A stretch of 64,000 nucleotides of DNA, from NCBI GenBank assembly GCA_021776825.1, contig JAJFFG010000030.1, positions 1 through 64,000 of the forward strand, read 5' to 3'. The translations under genes and the position numbers were made by a program. The DNA is from Planctomycetota bacterium (GTDB lineage: Bacteria > Planctomycetota > JAJSAM01 > JAJVHW01). Under the pieces are notes generated by a model. That model was not told the origin of the DNA and ran no database searches. It worked only from the letters and a program-made list of their open reading frames with translations. Shown one piece after another: positions 1-10,612 of the stretch; within the stretch, counting starts at the first letter, position 1, and every line of letters begins with the position of its first letter.

Positions 1-137
1 GCGCAGGCGAGTCGACTCCGAGCGCGTCTCCGAGCCTGAGCGGTGCGGCAGACGGCCCACCCGGGCGCGGTCGGGCCGGGATCCCCACAGCACGTTCCGC
101 CGCCTCACCGGCGCCGCGCGGAAACTCCGACAGGCTC

Positions 138-3100
138 TCAGCGCTCCCAGTCCCAGACGCGAAGGAAACGCGTGCCGGCGCTGTTCTCGGGGAGCGTCTC
201 TCCGATGAGGACGATCGACGGTCGCGGGTTGCCCGCGAGATCGGGAACGAGCACGAACTCGTCGGCCTCGCCACTGTCATCGGCGAAGGCGGGCAAGAAG
301 TCGGTCGCACGAGCGAACCCGATCGCATCCGGCGTCCCAGCGAGGAGCCGCGTCGCGCGCAACGCAGCGCCGTCGTTCTCCTCCGGGCCGACCACTGACC
401 CGATGAGGATGTCGGGGGCGCCGTCGCCGTTCAGGTCCTCGACGACCAGCGCGTCGGCGCGCAGGTTCTCGTCATCGGCCAGCGTCAGGGCCGGAAGCGC
501 GGTGACACTCACGAAGCCGCCGGTGCCGAGCACCGGGTCGTGGTTATTGCGCAGCACGCGCAAGGCCAGGCGATTGAAGTGCGGCGTACCCAAGTGAGCG
601 TCGAGCGCCACAGCGTGGGCCAGCACGAGGTCGGGGTCGCCGTCGCCGTCGAGATCGCGGAGCGCCAGCCGGTGCGCCTGGAAGTACTCCAGCGAGCCGC
701 CGGCAGGCAGCCAGGTCGACGTCGCGTCGGTGAACTCACCGTCGCCGTCGTTCAGCAGCACGCGCGTGGCAACACGCTCGGTGTCCGTGCCGCTGACAAG
801 CCCGGACGCCGTCACGGTCGTCGGATCGTGCCACGTGAGCACGAGATCGAGATCGTCGTCGCCGTCCAGGTCCGCGAGGGCCACGTCACGGGCGTGGAAC
901 GCGGGGAGTCCGGCGTTCTCGGCGTCACCGGCTGCCGGCAGCACGCTCTCGGTGACGTCCACGAGCCCCTCGTCATCGTCGATGCGGTTCTCGAGGATGC
1001 GGGTCGCCGCGAAGTAGCGCGTGGAGTCGACGGCGAAGTCCGTGGCGTTCTCGGCGGTCACGTACGGCGGCGTCGCGCCGAAGTCCACGACCGCCGGATC
1101 GATGCCTACCGAGACCGACTCGAAGCGATCGCGGCCCACGATGACGTCGAGGTCGCCGTCTCCGTCGAGATCTCCGAGAGCGAGGCTCGTTGGCGCCCCG
1201 CTCGGCGTACGAACACCGAACACCTCGTGCAGGACGAAGTCCTCGTCCTGAGCATCAACGGAGATCGCATACGTGCTCGCCGGCGCGACGTCCTCGTCGA
1301 GGGCGAACCCTCCGTCACCGTCGTTGAGCATCACGCGGAGGTCGCTGACGTCGTTGGCGTCCGGCGAGACACCCGCGACGAGCACGTCGAGATCTCCATC
1401 GTCGTCCACGTCGCCCAGTGCGAGCGCGCGACCGCTCCAGTCATCTAGCCCGGAGCTGTCCGAGCCCGTCGCCGGGACGCTGGTGGCCGTGACGTCCGAC
1501 AGAGCACCCGTCGAACCGCCGAACAGCACGCGCAGGCGTTGTGTTCGCGTTCCGGGAGCGGAGCCGGCCGAGACGATCACGAGGTCATCCGCGTCGCCGT
1601 CGCCGTCCACGTCACCGGCTGCGCCGCGCAGCGCCGAGAAGTCGTCGCGATCGCCGCGCCCCGGCATGCGGGAACCTGTCGCATCGGCCGCTCCGGTCAC
1701 ACGGAGAGCAGCGGCAACCGTCACAGCCTGCCCGGCGGCATCCGTAACCACGACGTCGACCAGCCCGGGATCAGCCGCTGCGGTCACCACCTCGAGGCGT
1801 GTGACGAGGGCGGTCGCCGTGGTCGCGGCGACTCCCGCGAGGGCCACCACGTCGTGAGCGTCGAGCGACTCGCCGTCGAGGCGCACGCGCGCTCCACCGT
1901 GGCGCGAGACCTCGTCGGCTCCGATGCGAGCTCCGTCGATGGCGGCGATGGTGTCGATGACTCCAACCGGCTTGATCCGCAGGTCCGGAGCACGCGTGCG
2001 CAACCCGAAGCGGTCCTCGATCTCCACCACGTAGAAGCCGTCCGGAGCGGCCGGCGGCTCGAAGCGAATCACGCCGCTGCCGAGGTGCGTGTGGGCGATC
2101 GGCGAGCCGTTGAACAGGACGATGTCGGTCGGCTCGAACGAGATCCCGCGGACGACGATCTCCCGGCCGCCGTCCGCCGGCGCGACCGCCGGAAGGTAGG
2201 GCTCCGCGAGGAACATCGGCGGCAGCTTGTACTCGAAGTCGAAGGGCGACTCGACCTGGTGCCCGAACGTGTCGAACACGACGACCTTGACGAACCCGGC
2301 CGGTCCGGCCGGGGTCGAGAACTCCAGTTCCGGTCCGCGCAGGATCGGGATCACGAGTGGCCCCTCACCGAAGCGAATGAGCTGCCCGCTGGCGAAGTTC
2401 GTCCCCCGAAGGCGGACGCGCAGACCGCCCTCGGTGCTGCCACCGGTGATCGGTGTCCCGTCGAGCAACGTGATCGACTCGATCTCCGGCGGCGGCACGT
2501 ACAGGAAGAACTCTGGAAGTCGGTGGGCCTGCAGATCCGGATTGATGATGGTCACCGGCACGCGCACGCCCGACGGGCCCGGTGGGACCACGCAATCAAG
2601 GAAGCCGCCCGACGGATCGACGACGACCTCCCGCGCAGCGAACTCCCCAATCAGCACCAGGGGCGCGCGATCGGTCGAGAGGTTGCGGCCGGTCAGCCGA
2701 AGTTCGTCGTCCTCGACGCCCCGGACGAGTCCCTGCGGCGGCGCATCGAGGAACGGCTCTGCTGATGGCAGTTTCACCACTCGCTTGCTCTTCGGGCGCC
2801 CTTGTGGCACCACACGCACGGTCAGGTCGTAGCCGGCATCCTCGGCGTCGGTCGCGACGCGGACCGCGTAGAGGCCGTCGGCCGCTGGCAGTTCGAAGTC
2901 CTCGAGCTCCGCCTTCCGTCTCTTGGTGACGACCAGGTCAGCGGCGCGATTGCCGTCGCCGTCGAGCGCTTCGGCGCCGCTTGGGGCGCGGACTGAGTCG
3001 ATCGTGACGAGGGCCGTTGCGCGCTTGGACGTCACCTTCACATCGAGGAGTGCGCCGCCGACGCTCTCGAACGTGTGATCGCGCGTGTCTCCGGCGCTCC

Positions 3101-3566
3101 CACCGAGCGAGAGCTTCTTCTCGCGTGCCTTCCCTGGCGTCCCCACCTTGAACGTGACGGTGAACGGTCCCTCGGTCTCGAGGAGGCCCGAGATGCGCAC
3201 AGTCCACTGCCCGGTCACGTCGATCGGGAAACGCTTCACCCGCAGCTTCTTGCGACCGCGCGAGTCGCCGAGGCCCGCCTCGTCGGACCGGTCCGCTCCC
3301 GTCGGATCGAGTAGTTCGACCTGCGGGATGAGCGGCGACTGGAAGCCGCTGATGACCGTGACGGAGAGCTGCTCGCCGGCGAAGAGGCTCGCGACAAAGT
3401 CGTCGACGTCCGGTTCGTCCGGGCCGGGCTCGATGTGGGCCTTGTAGCCGTTGCGACCGATCGGGGGACCCACGTTCTCGTCCGCGCGTCCCCACACGGA
3501 GAGAGCGAGGAGCACGGGGAGCGCAAGCGCTGCCAAACGGCTGGCGGGCGACGGTCCGGGGCTCAT
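138..3566 (-). CDS. Secreted FG-GAP/VCBS-repeat protein with IPT/TIG domains (paralog 1 of 3)
   Basis: Predicted exported protein of 1142 residues, probably extracellular or surface-associated; no enzyme motif is visible. The chosen ATG is preceded by a GGAGG-type ribosome binding site and opens a signal peptide (MSPGPSPASRLAALALPVLL); the frame stays open upstream, but that stretch lacks protein character. Order: signal peptide, an N-terminal beta-rich region beginning GPPIGRNGY and shared with the next two genes, IPT/TIG-like immunoglobulin-fold segments in the middle, then at least six FG-GAP repeats with calcium-binding DxDxDG cores (for example LGDLDGDGDLDVIVG) in the C-terminal half. 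It ends TRFLRVWDWER without a sorting tail. Families of this kind form integrin-like beta-propellers used in adhesion or ligand binding; the role here is not known. Confidence 0.88.
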   Translation of the reverse strand: MSPGPSPASRLAALALPVLLALSVWGRADENVGPPIGRNGYKAHIEPGPDEPDVDDFVASLFAGEQLSVTVISGFQSPLIPQVELLDPTGADRSDEAGLGDSRGRKKLRVKRFPIDVTGQWTVRISGLLETEGPFTVTFKVGTPGKAREKKLSLGGSAGDTRDHTFESVGGALLDVKVTSKRATALVTIDSVRAPSGAEALDGDGNRAADLVVTKRRKAELEDFELPAADGLYAVRVATDAEDAGYDLTVRVVPQGRPKSKRVVKLPSAEPFLDAPPQGLVRGVEDDELRLTGRNLSTDRAPLVLIGEFAAREVVVDPSGGFLDCVVPPGPSGVRVPVTIINPDLQAHRLPEFFLYVPPPEIESITLLDGTPITGGSTEGGLRVRLRGTNFASGQLIRFGEGPLVIPILRGPELEFSTPAGPAGFVKVVVFDTFGHQVESPFDFEYKLPPMFLAEPYLPAVAPADGGREIVVRGISFEPTDIVLFNGSPIAHTHLGSGVIRFEPPAAPDGFYVVEIEDRFGLRTRAPDLRIKPVGVIDTIAAIDGARIGADEVSRHGGARVRLDGESLDAHDVVALAGVAATTATALVTRLEVVTAAADPGLVDVVVTDAAGQAVTVAAALRVTGAADATGSRMPGRGDRDDFSALRGAAGDVDGDGDADDLVIVSAGSAPGTRTQRLRVLFGGSTGALSDVTATSVPATGSDSSGLDDWSGRALALGDVDDDGDLDVLVAGVSPDANDVSDLRVMLNDGDGGFALDEDVAPASTYAISVDAQDEDFVLHEVFGVRTPSGAPTSLALGDLDGDGDLDVIVGRDRFESVSVGIDPAVVDFGATPPYVTAENATDFAVDSTRYFAATRILENRIDDDEGLVDVTESVLPAAGDAENAGLPAFHARDVALADLDGDDDLDLVLTWHDPTTVTASGLVSGTDTERVATRVLLNDGDGEFTDATSTWLPAGGSLEYFQAHRLALRDLDGDGDPDLVLAHAVALDAHLGTPHFNRLALRVLRNNHDPVLGTGGFVSVTALPALTLADDENLRADALVVEDLNGDGAPDILIGSVVGPEENDGAALRATRLLAGTPDAIGFARATDFLPAFADDSGEADEFVLVPDLAGNPRPSIVLIGETLPENSAGTRFLRVWDWER

Positions 3567-3767
3567 GCACTCCTCCGCGACGCCGCACCAGAACCCGTGG
3601 CAGACCGCGTCCCAATCCGCGGCCACCAGCGTCTCCCAAGCCCCACGGGCGACGCACGACGGGCCCCGCACGCGGCGAGGTCCGCCCACAACCTAGGAGC
3701 GTGTGGCACGGGCGTCAAGGGGACCGGGTCGGCACGGCGCTCGACCTCCGCCCTCACGCGCACGCGG

Positions 3768-6700
3768 CTACTGCCCCCTCTGCCACTCCTTGATGCGCAG
3801 GTGCTCGCTCCCAGGGCTCGCCCCGGGGTCGAGTTCCGTCGTCTGCACGATCTCGAGCACGCCGTCACGATCGATGTCGGTGAGCAGGATCGTCGAGGCC
3901 TCGCCGGTGTCCACCACGGTGCCCAGGATGAAGTCGTCGTCGAGGGCCCAGGTCAGACCGGTGCGCCCCCAGAGGATGCGCGTCGAGGGCACCACGCCGC
4001 CCGCTCCGTCCGTGAGCACCTCGGCGGCGCCCACGACGATCTCGGGGAAGCCGTCCTTGTCGATGTCACCGACCGCCAGCGACCGTCCGCGGAAGACACC
4101 GCCCGGTCCACCGGGCAGAGGTGGAAGAGCCGACGACGTCACGTCGACGAACCCACCCGTCAGGGTCTCCGGGTCGTAGTCGTTGCGCAGGATGCGCAGC
4201 GATGACCGGTCGTAGACGGCGTTCTCCTGCTTGTACTCGTTGAGCGCGCGGCGATGGCCGATGACGAGATCGAGGTCACCGTCGGCGTCGAGGTCGAACA
4301 GCACGATGCGATGGCCCTGCCACCACTCGACGCCGGAGCCCGAAGGCATCCAGGTCGCGGTGCCGTCGGTGAACCCGCCGCTCCCGTCGTTCAGGAGAAC
4401 GCGCGTCGCCACCGCCACGGTCGCGGTGGTCGAGTCGTAGTAGTACGCGTACACGCCGTACGAGTACGGACGGTAGTACCCGAACGAGTTCTCGACGGAC
4501 GAGGGCACGTGCGAGGCCGGGTTGTTGAACGTGACCAGCATGTCGAGGTCTTGGTCCATGTCCACGTCGCCGAGCGCGACGTGGCGCGCGAGGAACGCGG
4601 GCAGGCCCTGGTTGGTCGGCGAGCCGACCGAGGGCAGCCAGGTCTCGCTGACGTCGGGGAAGCCGTTGCCGACGTCCACCTGGTTTTCGAAAACGCGCGT
4701 GCCCGAGAAGTAGTAGCCGGCCTGGATGTAGTTGATGTCCGCCGAACTGATGTACGGCGGGTCCTGCGTGTAGTCGACGTAGCTCGCGTCGAGGTTCACG
4801 TAGCGATAGCCGAAGCCTGCCTGTCCGGCGACGATCTCGTTGTCGCCATCTCCGTCGAGGTCACCCAGGGCGAGCGTGACCACCGCGGTCGGCGCCGAGC
4901 GCTTGCTGCTGATGTTCCAGATTCCAGTGAGCACGGGATCCTCGTCCTCGGGATCCGGCATCACGTACGTCTCGTCGAATGCCGTGACGGAGTACTGAAC
5001 CGGCGATGTCGGCCACAGGGTCTCGGCGAGCGCGAACGAGCCGGAGCCGCTGCCCGTGAGGATGCGGACCTGCGCGAAGTTCTCGGTCATGTCGGTCGGG
5101 CCTTTGGACCCGCCGATCACGATGTCAATGCCGCCCATTCCGTCAATGTCACCGAGGACAATGGCGCGGGCGTTCCAGTCGTCGACACCACGCGTGTCCG
5201 AGAGCGCCGACGGGATGTCCGATGCCGTCGTGTCGGTCTGCACGCCGTCCTTGTTGCCGTTCCACGTGCGCGTGTACTCGCCGCGCGCGCCGATCGAGTT
5301 GTTCGTCTTCTCGAGGAACGCGTAGCCCTGTCCGGGATTCGGGTAGTAGAGCGGGTATGGACGCGACGCCTGGTTGTACGTCGCAAGCACCATGTCGTTG
5401 ATGCGGCCATCGCCGTCGAGGTCGCCGACGGCGATGTCGTACGCAGACCGATCGTCGGTGGCCGTGCCGGTCGGGAACATCACCGATGTGATGTCGTCGA
5501 ACCCGACGTAGCGAATCACGCTCGCCACAGTCTGCACGCGACCGAATTCGTCGGTCAGTTGGAGATCCGCGAGACCGGCGGTGCCGACCGGGACGGTGAC
5601 CTTGAAGCTCGTGTCGGTCAGGTCCGACCGCACGGCCACGTTGCCGCCGATCTTCAGCGCGTCGGCACCGAGGAAGTTCAGCCCCGTGACCTCGATCACC
5701 GCCCCACCGGTCCGCAGCACCTCGTTCGTGTTGTGAATGGGGCCCTGGATGATCGCGGCCTGCGTGATCACGGCCGCGGCGACGTAGATGATGTACGTCT
5801 CGTGGAACGTGCCCTGGCCGTCCGGGTTGATCACGAACAGGCTCTGCGTCGAGCCGTCGGCTCCCGGGGGAACGACGACGTCGATGTAGTCGCGGGCGGG
5901 GCCGACCTCGACCACGTCGGCCACGAACGGACCGAAGCGGACGGTCGGGATCGGGTTCGTCGAGAAGTTGCGCCCGAGGACGCGCACCGGCTGGCCGGCG
6001 GCGCTACGCACGGGGATCGGCTGCGCGACGAGCTGGGGGTCATTGATCGACGTGATCGTGGCCTTCTTCGAGGGCGCACGCGGGGGCGAGGTGAGCTTGA
6101 TCGTCACGTCGTAGAGCGCGTCGTCGGAGGCGATGCCGAGATCGAGCGAGTACGTGCCGATGCCGGCGTCGAGCTCGTGCTTCTTCAGGAGGACCTTCGA
6201 GCCCTTCTCGATGAGCGCCACGTCCTCGTCGCCGAAGATGCCGGAGACCTGGCCGTCGGGCCCACGCAGGTTCAGCACCTTGACCGAGGTGCCCTTCTTC
6301 GTCTTGACCTGGATGTCGACGAGCGCGCCGTCGACCCCGCCGAACGTGTGCGTACGAACGGCCGGGTCGGCGCCGCCGAGCGTCTGCTTCTTGGCGGCGG
6401 CGGTCGCCGGCTTCTTCACCTTGAACGTGACCGCGTAGTCACCCTGGGTGTCGTTCAGCCCGGACACGCGAACCGTCCACTGCCCGGTCTTGTCGATGAC
6501 GAACTTCTTGAAGAAGGCCTTCACGCCCTCCTTCTTCGTGTTCACGCCGACGTTGGCAGTGCGATCGAGCCCGTCCGGGTCGACCACGGTCAGTCCGAGG
6601 CGAACGTCGCTCTTCTTGGCCGACGTCGCGATGACGTCGAGAAGCTCGCCTTCCATCATCTCGCCCACGAAGTCGTCCGTGTCCGGACGGTCCGTCAGCG

Positions 6701-6824
6701 TCCTGATTTCGGCGGTGTACTTGACGTTGCCGATCGGCGGGCCGGCGAATTCCTCTGCGTGCGTCGCGGATGCGAGCGCACACATAGCCAGCATTGCGCC
6801 GAAGCGCACAAGATTGGAAGTCAT
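3768..6824 (-). CDS. Secreted FG-GAP/VCBS-repeat protein with TIG domain (paralog 2 of 3)
   Basis: Exported protein of 1018 residues. The ATG (MTSNLVRFGAMLAMCALASA) has GGGAG six bases upstream; a TTG codon immediately before it could also be used. A signal peptide ending near ATHAEE is followed by the shared N-terminal block starting GPPIGNVKYTAEI, TIG-like segments, and about seven FG-GAP/VCBS repeats with DxDxDG calcium loops. The repeats are spaced by long, Tyr-rich insertions (around 4440-4500 and 5280-5360), which the first paralog lacks. The C-terminus ends EHLRIKEWQRGQ, matching the third paralog. It lies about 200 bp upstream of paralog 1 on the same strand, so the three genes look like tandem duplicates rather than one tight operon. 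Function unknown; adhesion or surface display is an inference from the repeat family. Confidence 0.88.
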   Translation of the reverse strand: MTSNLVRFGAMLAMCALASATHAEEFAGPPIGNVKYTAEIRTLTDRPDTDDFVGEMMEGELLDVIATSAKKSDVRLGLTVVDPDGLDRTANVGVNTKKEGVKAFFKKFVIDKTGQWTVRVSGLNDTQGDYAVTFKVKKPATAAAKKQTLGGADPAVRTHTFGGVDGALVDIQVKTKKGTSVKVLNLRGPDGQVSGIFGDEDVALIEKGSKVLLKKHELDAGIGTYSLDLGIASDDALYDVTIKLTSPPRAPSKKATITSINDPQLVAQPIPVRSAAGQPVRVLGRNFSTNPIPTVRFGPFVADVVEVGPARDYIDVVVPPGADGSTQSLFVINPDGQGTFHETYIIYVAAAVITQAAIIQGPIHNTNEVLRTGGAVIEVTGLNFLGADALKIGGNVAVRSDLTDTSFKVTVPVGTAGLADLQLTDEFGRVQTVASVIRYVGFDDITSVMFPTGTATDDRSAYDIAVGDLDGDGRINDMVLATYNQASRPYPLYYPNPGQGYAFLEKTNNSIGARGEYTRTWNGNKDGVQTDTTASDIPSALSDTRGVDDWNARAIVLGDIDGMGGIDIVIGGSKGPTDMTENFAQVRILTGSGSGSFALAETLWPTSPVQYSVTAFDETYVMPDPEDEDPVLTGIWNISSKRSAPTAVVTLALGDLDGDGDNEIVAGQAGFGYRYVNLDASYVDYTQDPPYISSADINYIQAGYYFSGTRVFENQVDVGNGFPDVSETWLPSVGSPTNQGLPAFLARHVALGDVDMDQDLDMLVTFNNPASHVPSSVENSFGYYRPYSYGVYAYYYDSTTATVAVATRVLLNDGSGGFTDGTATWMPSGSGVEWWQGHRIVLFDLDADGDLDLVIGHRRALNEYKQENAVYDRSSLRILRNDYDPETLTGGFVDVTSSALPPLPGGPGGVFRGRSLAVGDIDKDGFPEIVVGAAEVLTDGAGGVVPSTRILWGRTGLTWALDDDFILGTVVDTGEASTILLTDIDRDGVLEIVQTTELDPGASPGSEHLRIKEWQRGQ

Positions 6825-7005
6825 CAATGCTCCCCGTGGCGTCCGGTGACCGTCGGACGCGGCATGTGGTCCCCTAGCAAACTGCGTGGTCGTGACGGAG
6901 GACGGACTGAGCGTCGGCGTGGTTGCACCGAAGCGGCCCTCTCCGCTCGACTGGCGCCATGATAGCCCAGCGATGCACGCCGGGCGTGGCTCGGACGAGC
7001 GCGAC

Positions 7006-10000
7006 CTACTCCGACCAGTCCTGAACGCGGAGGTGCTCGGTGCCCGGACTCGCGCCGGGGGCCTTCTCCGTGAGTCGGATCAGCGAGGGGCGCCCGGTAC
7101 CGGCCAAGTCGCCGAGCAGGAGTTCCTGCGCCTCGCCGGAGTCCGCCGAGGCTGCCGGGAAGAACCCTGTCGCCAGGCGGAATGTCAGCCCGGCCTGACC
7201 GAGCAGCAGTCGCGTCGACGGGCGAGCCGCGCCACCGCCGTTTGGCACGAGGCTCGACGTTGTTCCCACGAGGATGTCCTTGCGACCGTCTCCGTCGACG
7301 TCGCGCACCGCGAGTGCACCGCCGCGCAGATTGTCGTTCGAGTCGGTGGGCAGCGCCGGGAGGGACGACGACGTCACGTCGACGAAGCCGCCGGTGCCCG
7401 CCACCGGATTGTGGTCGTTGCGCAGGATGCGCAGCGCGTGGCGGCCGAACGTGGCCACGCCGAGGTACGCGTCCACCGAGAGCTCGTGCAGGAGCACGAG
7501 ATCGCGATCGCCGTCGCCGTCCAGGTCCTCGAGCACGAGACGGTGCGCCTGGAAGAACTCGGGCTGGCCGCCGGCGGGCAGCCACGTGGCGGTCTGATCC
7601 GAGAACACGCCCGTCCCGTCGTTCGTCAGGACGCGTGTCGCGACGCGGGCCGTGTCACTGCCGGAGTACAGGCCGTACGCCGAGACCGTGAGAGGGTTGT
7701 CCCAGGTGACGACCATGTCGAGGTCGCTGTCGCCGTCGAGATCGCCCAGGGCCACGTCGCGCGCGTGGAACGCGGGCGTGACCGCGCTGGAACTGGTGCC
7801 GACGACGGGCATGTTCGTGCCAGTGACGTTCGACCAGACGCTGCCTGTGTCGGTGCCGTTCTCGAAGACCTGCGTCGCCGGGTAGTAGAAGAAGAGGTAG
7901 CTGAGATACGAGCTGGCGTTCGCGTACGTGACGTACGGAGGCGTCTGCGAGAAGTCGACGTTCGTCGAGTCCACGTACTCGTAGGTCGCGTCGTACATGT
8001 CGCGCCCGACGACGAGATCGAGATCGCCGTCCGCATCGATGTCGCCGAGCGCCATCCCCGTCGGAAGGCCCTGGACGTAGCGCGGCGTGAACACGAGATG
8101 CTGCGTGTTGTTCTCGTCGTACGCGTAGAGCGCCGGAAGGTACGTGCTCGGGATCGGGTTGACGGTCTCGAGCGTAAACGTGCCGGAGCCGTCGTTCGCG
8201 AAGAGCCGTACGTCGTTGTAGTTGGTGTAGTCGGGTGACACACCTCCGACCGCGATGTCGATCCCGTTCGTGTTGTCCACGTCGCCGATCGTGACCGCAC
8301 TGCCGTTCCAGTTGTCCAGCCCCGTGGTGTCCGATGCGGCGGCCGGGAAGCGCGTGGCCGTCAGGTCCTGCAGCTTCCGGTTGGCGTCCCCGAAGAGAAC
8401 GCGTGTGTACTCGGCGCGCGTGCCCGGGAGGTTGTAGATCCCGGTCGTCGTCGAGCGAGCGCCGCGCGCGACGTTCTGGTGGTAGTAGTCGTACGAGACG
8501 ATCACGAGATCGTCCGCAGCGCCGTCGCCATCGAGGTCACCGAGCGCTCCGCGATATGCGGAGAGGTTGTCGGTCGCGTTCCCGGCCACGACGCGGGTGG
8601 CGGTCTGGTCGACGTAGCCCGCGCGCGAGAGTGCGTCGGCGAGCGTGCCGGACTGCCCGCGCGCATCGGTCACCACGATGTCGTCGACGCCGGCCGCGCC
8701 CGAGGGCACGGAGAAGCGGAACGAGTCGAGATCGCGAGCCGTGACGGTCACGACGATGCCGCCGAACGTCACGGTGTCCAGTCGGTGGAAGTGGTTCCCC
8801 GCGGCCTCGACCACGGTGCCGCCGTGCAGCGAGACGGTCGTTCCCGCGGACGCGCCGCTGACGATCGAGACGGAATCGAGCTCGGGCGCGTTCTTCACGA
8901 CGACGTCGGGGCCGATCGCGGACGAACCCACGCGATCGATGAGCTCCGCCGAGTATGCGCCGGCGGCGAGCGCCGGCAGGTCGAAGCGGAAGCTCGAGGG
9001 GGTCAACGATGTGAACGGGTGCGGAGCCCCGTCGAACAAGAACGTGTCGGTCGCTCCGAAGGCGATCCCGGTCACGGTGACCGTGACGGCCGTCTGCACG
9101 TCGACGAACGACGGGTCGTACGGGTCGGCGTCGAAGAGCGGTGCGACCTTGTATTCGAACGTTTCGGGAGCGGTCGATCGACGCCCGAACGCGTCCTCGA
9201 CCTGGATGCCAATCGTTCCGGCGGCCGCGGCGGGCGAGGTCACGCTGAGCTCGTCGCCGCCCGCGCCGAGCTGAACGGTGGCGATCCCAGGTCCGAACCG
9301 AACCGTGAGATCAGGGGTCAGGTTGCTGCCCTGCAGACGGAACGTCTGACCGCCCGCTGTGTCCCCTCCCCGCGCCGGCGAGCCATCGGCGCGCAGCACG
9401 GAGTCGAGAACTGGAGCCGGTGCGTAGAGGAAGTAGTCCGACCGCGTCACGGCCTGGCCGTCGGCGGCGATGACGGTCACGTCGACGGTCTCGCCGTCGA
9501 CTCCCGGCGGCGGCACGACGCTGAGGGTCGTCCCCCCGACTCCGACAGTCGTGCCGGTCCCGAGCGTGTCCCCGAAGAGCACCGTCGGAGCACCGCCGAC
9601 GTCGAAGTTCTGTCCGCGCAGTTGGACCGCGACGCCGGCCACGCCGCGGAGCGGAGCCCCGAGCACGATCAGGAAGGGCTCATCGTCCGTCAGCTCGATG
9701 CTGCGGCGTCCCTTCGGGCGATCCTGGGGTCGGACCTTGGCGATCAACGTGTAGCGCGCGCTGCCCTCGTCCAGTCCGAGTCGGACCACGTAGTCACCGT
9801 GACCGGAGCGCAGCGTCGCGCCCTTCAGCGACAGCGTCGTGCGCTTGACGGTCGCGTCCGACGACAGCGGGCCCGCGAGGCCGGGAACGGCGTCGCCGGC
9901 CGGGTCCTCGATCGCCCGCAGGGTCGGCGCCGAGTCCCTCTTGCCCCACTTGACGGTCAGGTCCAGCAGAGCGCCCTCGATCGACGGGATCGCGTGCGCG

Positions 10001-10467
10001 ACCTCGAGCGGTGCGGCGCCGCCGAGCTCCTGCTTCTTCAGCTTGATCGTCGGCGCGGACTTGAGCTTGAAGACGATGGAGTACGCGCCCTCGGTCCGAT
10101 CGGCACCCGCGACGCGGACGCTCCACACCCCTGTCTCCGGAACCACGAACGAGCGCAACTGCACGAGCGACCCGCCGCGCTTGCGCACGACCTCGGGCTG
10201 CGACTCGAGCCCGTTCGGCGCGACGAGCGTCAGCCGCGGCTCCAGCGAGGACCGTTTGGCGGCCGCGACGGTGACGTTCAGGCGCTCGCCGGCGATGAGA
10301 GGCGCCACGTAGTCGTCCGTGTCCGCGACGCCGCCGATCGATTGGATTCCGGCGGTGTAGCGGTTCGCACCGAACGCGGGCCCGTGCGGGGCTGCCGCGG
10401 CGGGACCGGGGACGAGGAAGAGCAGGGCCACTGCGGTGAGGCCCAGGGCCATCGGCTTCCAGTCCAT
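7006..10467 (-). CDS. Secreted FG-GAP/VCBS-repeat protein with TIG domains (paralog 3 of 3)
   Basis: Exported protein of 1153 residues. The ATG (MDWKPMALGLTAVALLFLV) has a GGAGG ribosome binding site five bases upstream and begins a signal peptide cut after an Ala-rich run; codons upstream in frame are probably untranslated. Same order as its two neighbours: N-terminal block beginning GPAFGANRYTAGI, several TIG/IPT-like segments, and six to seven FG-GAP repeats with calcium-binding DxDxDG loops. It ends GTEHLRVQDWSE, like paralog 2. It is the most upstream of the trio; a 145-bp gap separates it from the divergent methyltransferase-like gene, so a promoter for the array may lie there. Molecular role unknown. 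Confidence 0.88.
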   Translation of the reverse strand: MDWKPMALGLTAVALLFLVPGPAAAAPHGPAFGANRYTAGIQSIGGVADTDDYVAPLIAGERLNVTVAAAKRSSLEPRLTLVAPNGLESQPEVVRKRGGSLVQLRSFVVPETGVWSVRVAGADRTEGAYSIVFKLKSAPTIKLKKQELGGAAPLEVAHAIPSIEGALLDLTVKWGKRDSAPTLRAIEDPAGDAVPGLAGPLSSDATVKRTTLSLKGATLRSGHGDYVVRLGLDEGSARYTLIAKVRPQDRPKGRRSIELTDDEPFLIVLGAPLRGVAGVAVQLRGQNFDVGGAPTVLFGDTLGTGTTVGVGGTTLSVVPPPGVDGETVDVTVIAADGQAVTRSDYFLYAPAPVLDSVLRADGSPARGGDTAGGQTFRLQGSNLTPDLTVRFGPGIATVQLGAGGDELSVTSPAAAAGTIGIQVEDAFGRRSTAPETFEYKVAPLFDADPYDPSFVDVQTAVTVTVTGIAFGATDTFLFDGAPHPFTSLTPSSFRFDLPALAAGAYSAELIDRVGSSAIGPDVVVKNAPELDSVSIVSGASAGTTVSLHGGTVVEAAGNHFHRLDTVTFGGIVVTVTARDLDSFRFSVPSGAAGVDDIVVTDARGQSGTLADALSRAGYVDQTATRVVAGNATDNLSAYRGALGDLDGDGAADDLVIVSYDYYHQNVARGARSTTTGIYNLPGTRAEYTRVLFGDANRKLQDLTATRFPAAASDTTGLDNWNGSAVTIGDVDNTNGIDIAVGGVSPDYTNYNDVRLFANDGSGTFTLETVNPIPSTYLPALYAYDENNTQHLVFTPRYVQGLPTGMALGDIDADGDLDLVVGRDMYDATYEYVDSTNVDFSQTPPYVTYANASSYLSYLFFYYPATQVFENGTDTGSVWSNVTGTNMPVVGTSSSAVTPAFHARDVALGDLDGDSDLDMVVTWDNPLTVSAYGLYSGSDTARVATRVLTNDGTGVFSDQTATWLPAGGQPEFFQAHRLVLEDLDGDGDRDLVLLHELSVDAYLGVATFGRHALRILRNDHNPVAGTGGFVDVTSSSLPALPTDSNDNLRGGALAVRDVDGDGRKDILVGTTSSLVPNGGGAARPSTRLLLGQAGLTFRLATGFFPAASADSGEAQELLLGDLAGTGRPSLIRLTEKAPGASPGTEHLRVQDWSE

Positions 10468-10612
10468 CCGTCCTCCGACGACCGTCGAGCGGTCGATCTC
10501 ACGCCGACCGCGCACGGTCCCCTGACTCGGCGCGTCGCACGCTCAGCGTAGGCGCGCCTGTCGGGGTGGTCAAGGGGGCCGAGTCGCCTCCTGCGGCGGT
10601 ACAGTCCGCGTC

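Noticed and set aside
1-137. Partial gene at the left edge
   Set aside because: No frame with conserved character or start; treated as intergenic.
4254-6962. Very long open frame on the plus strand opposite FG-GAP paralog 2
   Set aside because: It is the antisense of a well-supported gene; its Arg/Val/Asp-rich product is typical of GC-rich reverse-strand frames.
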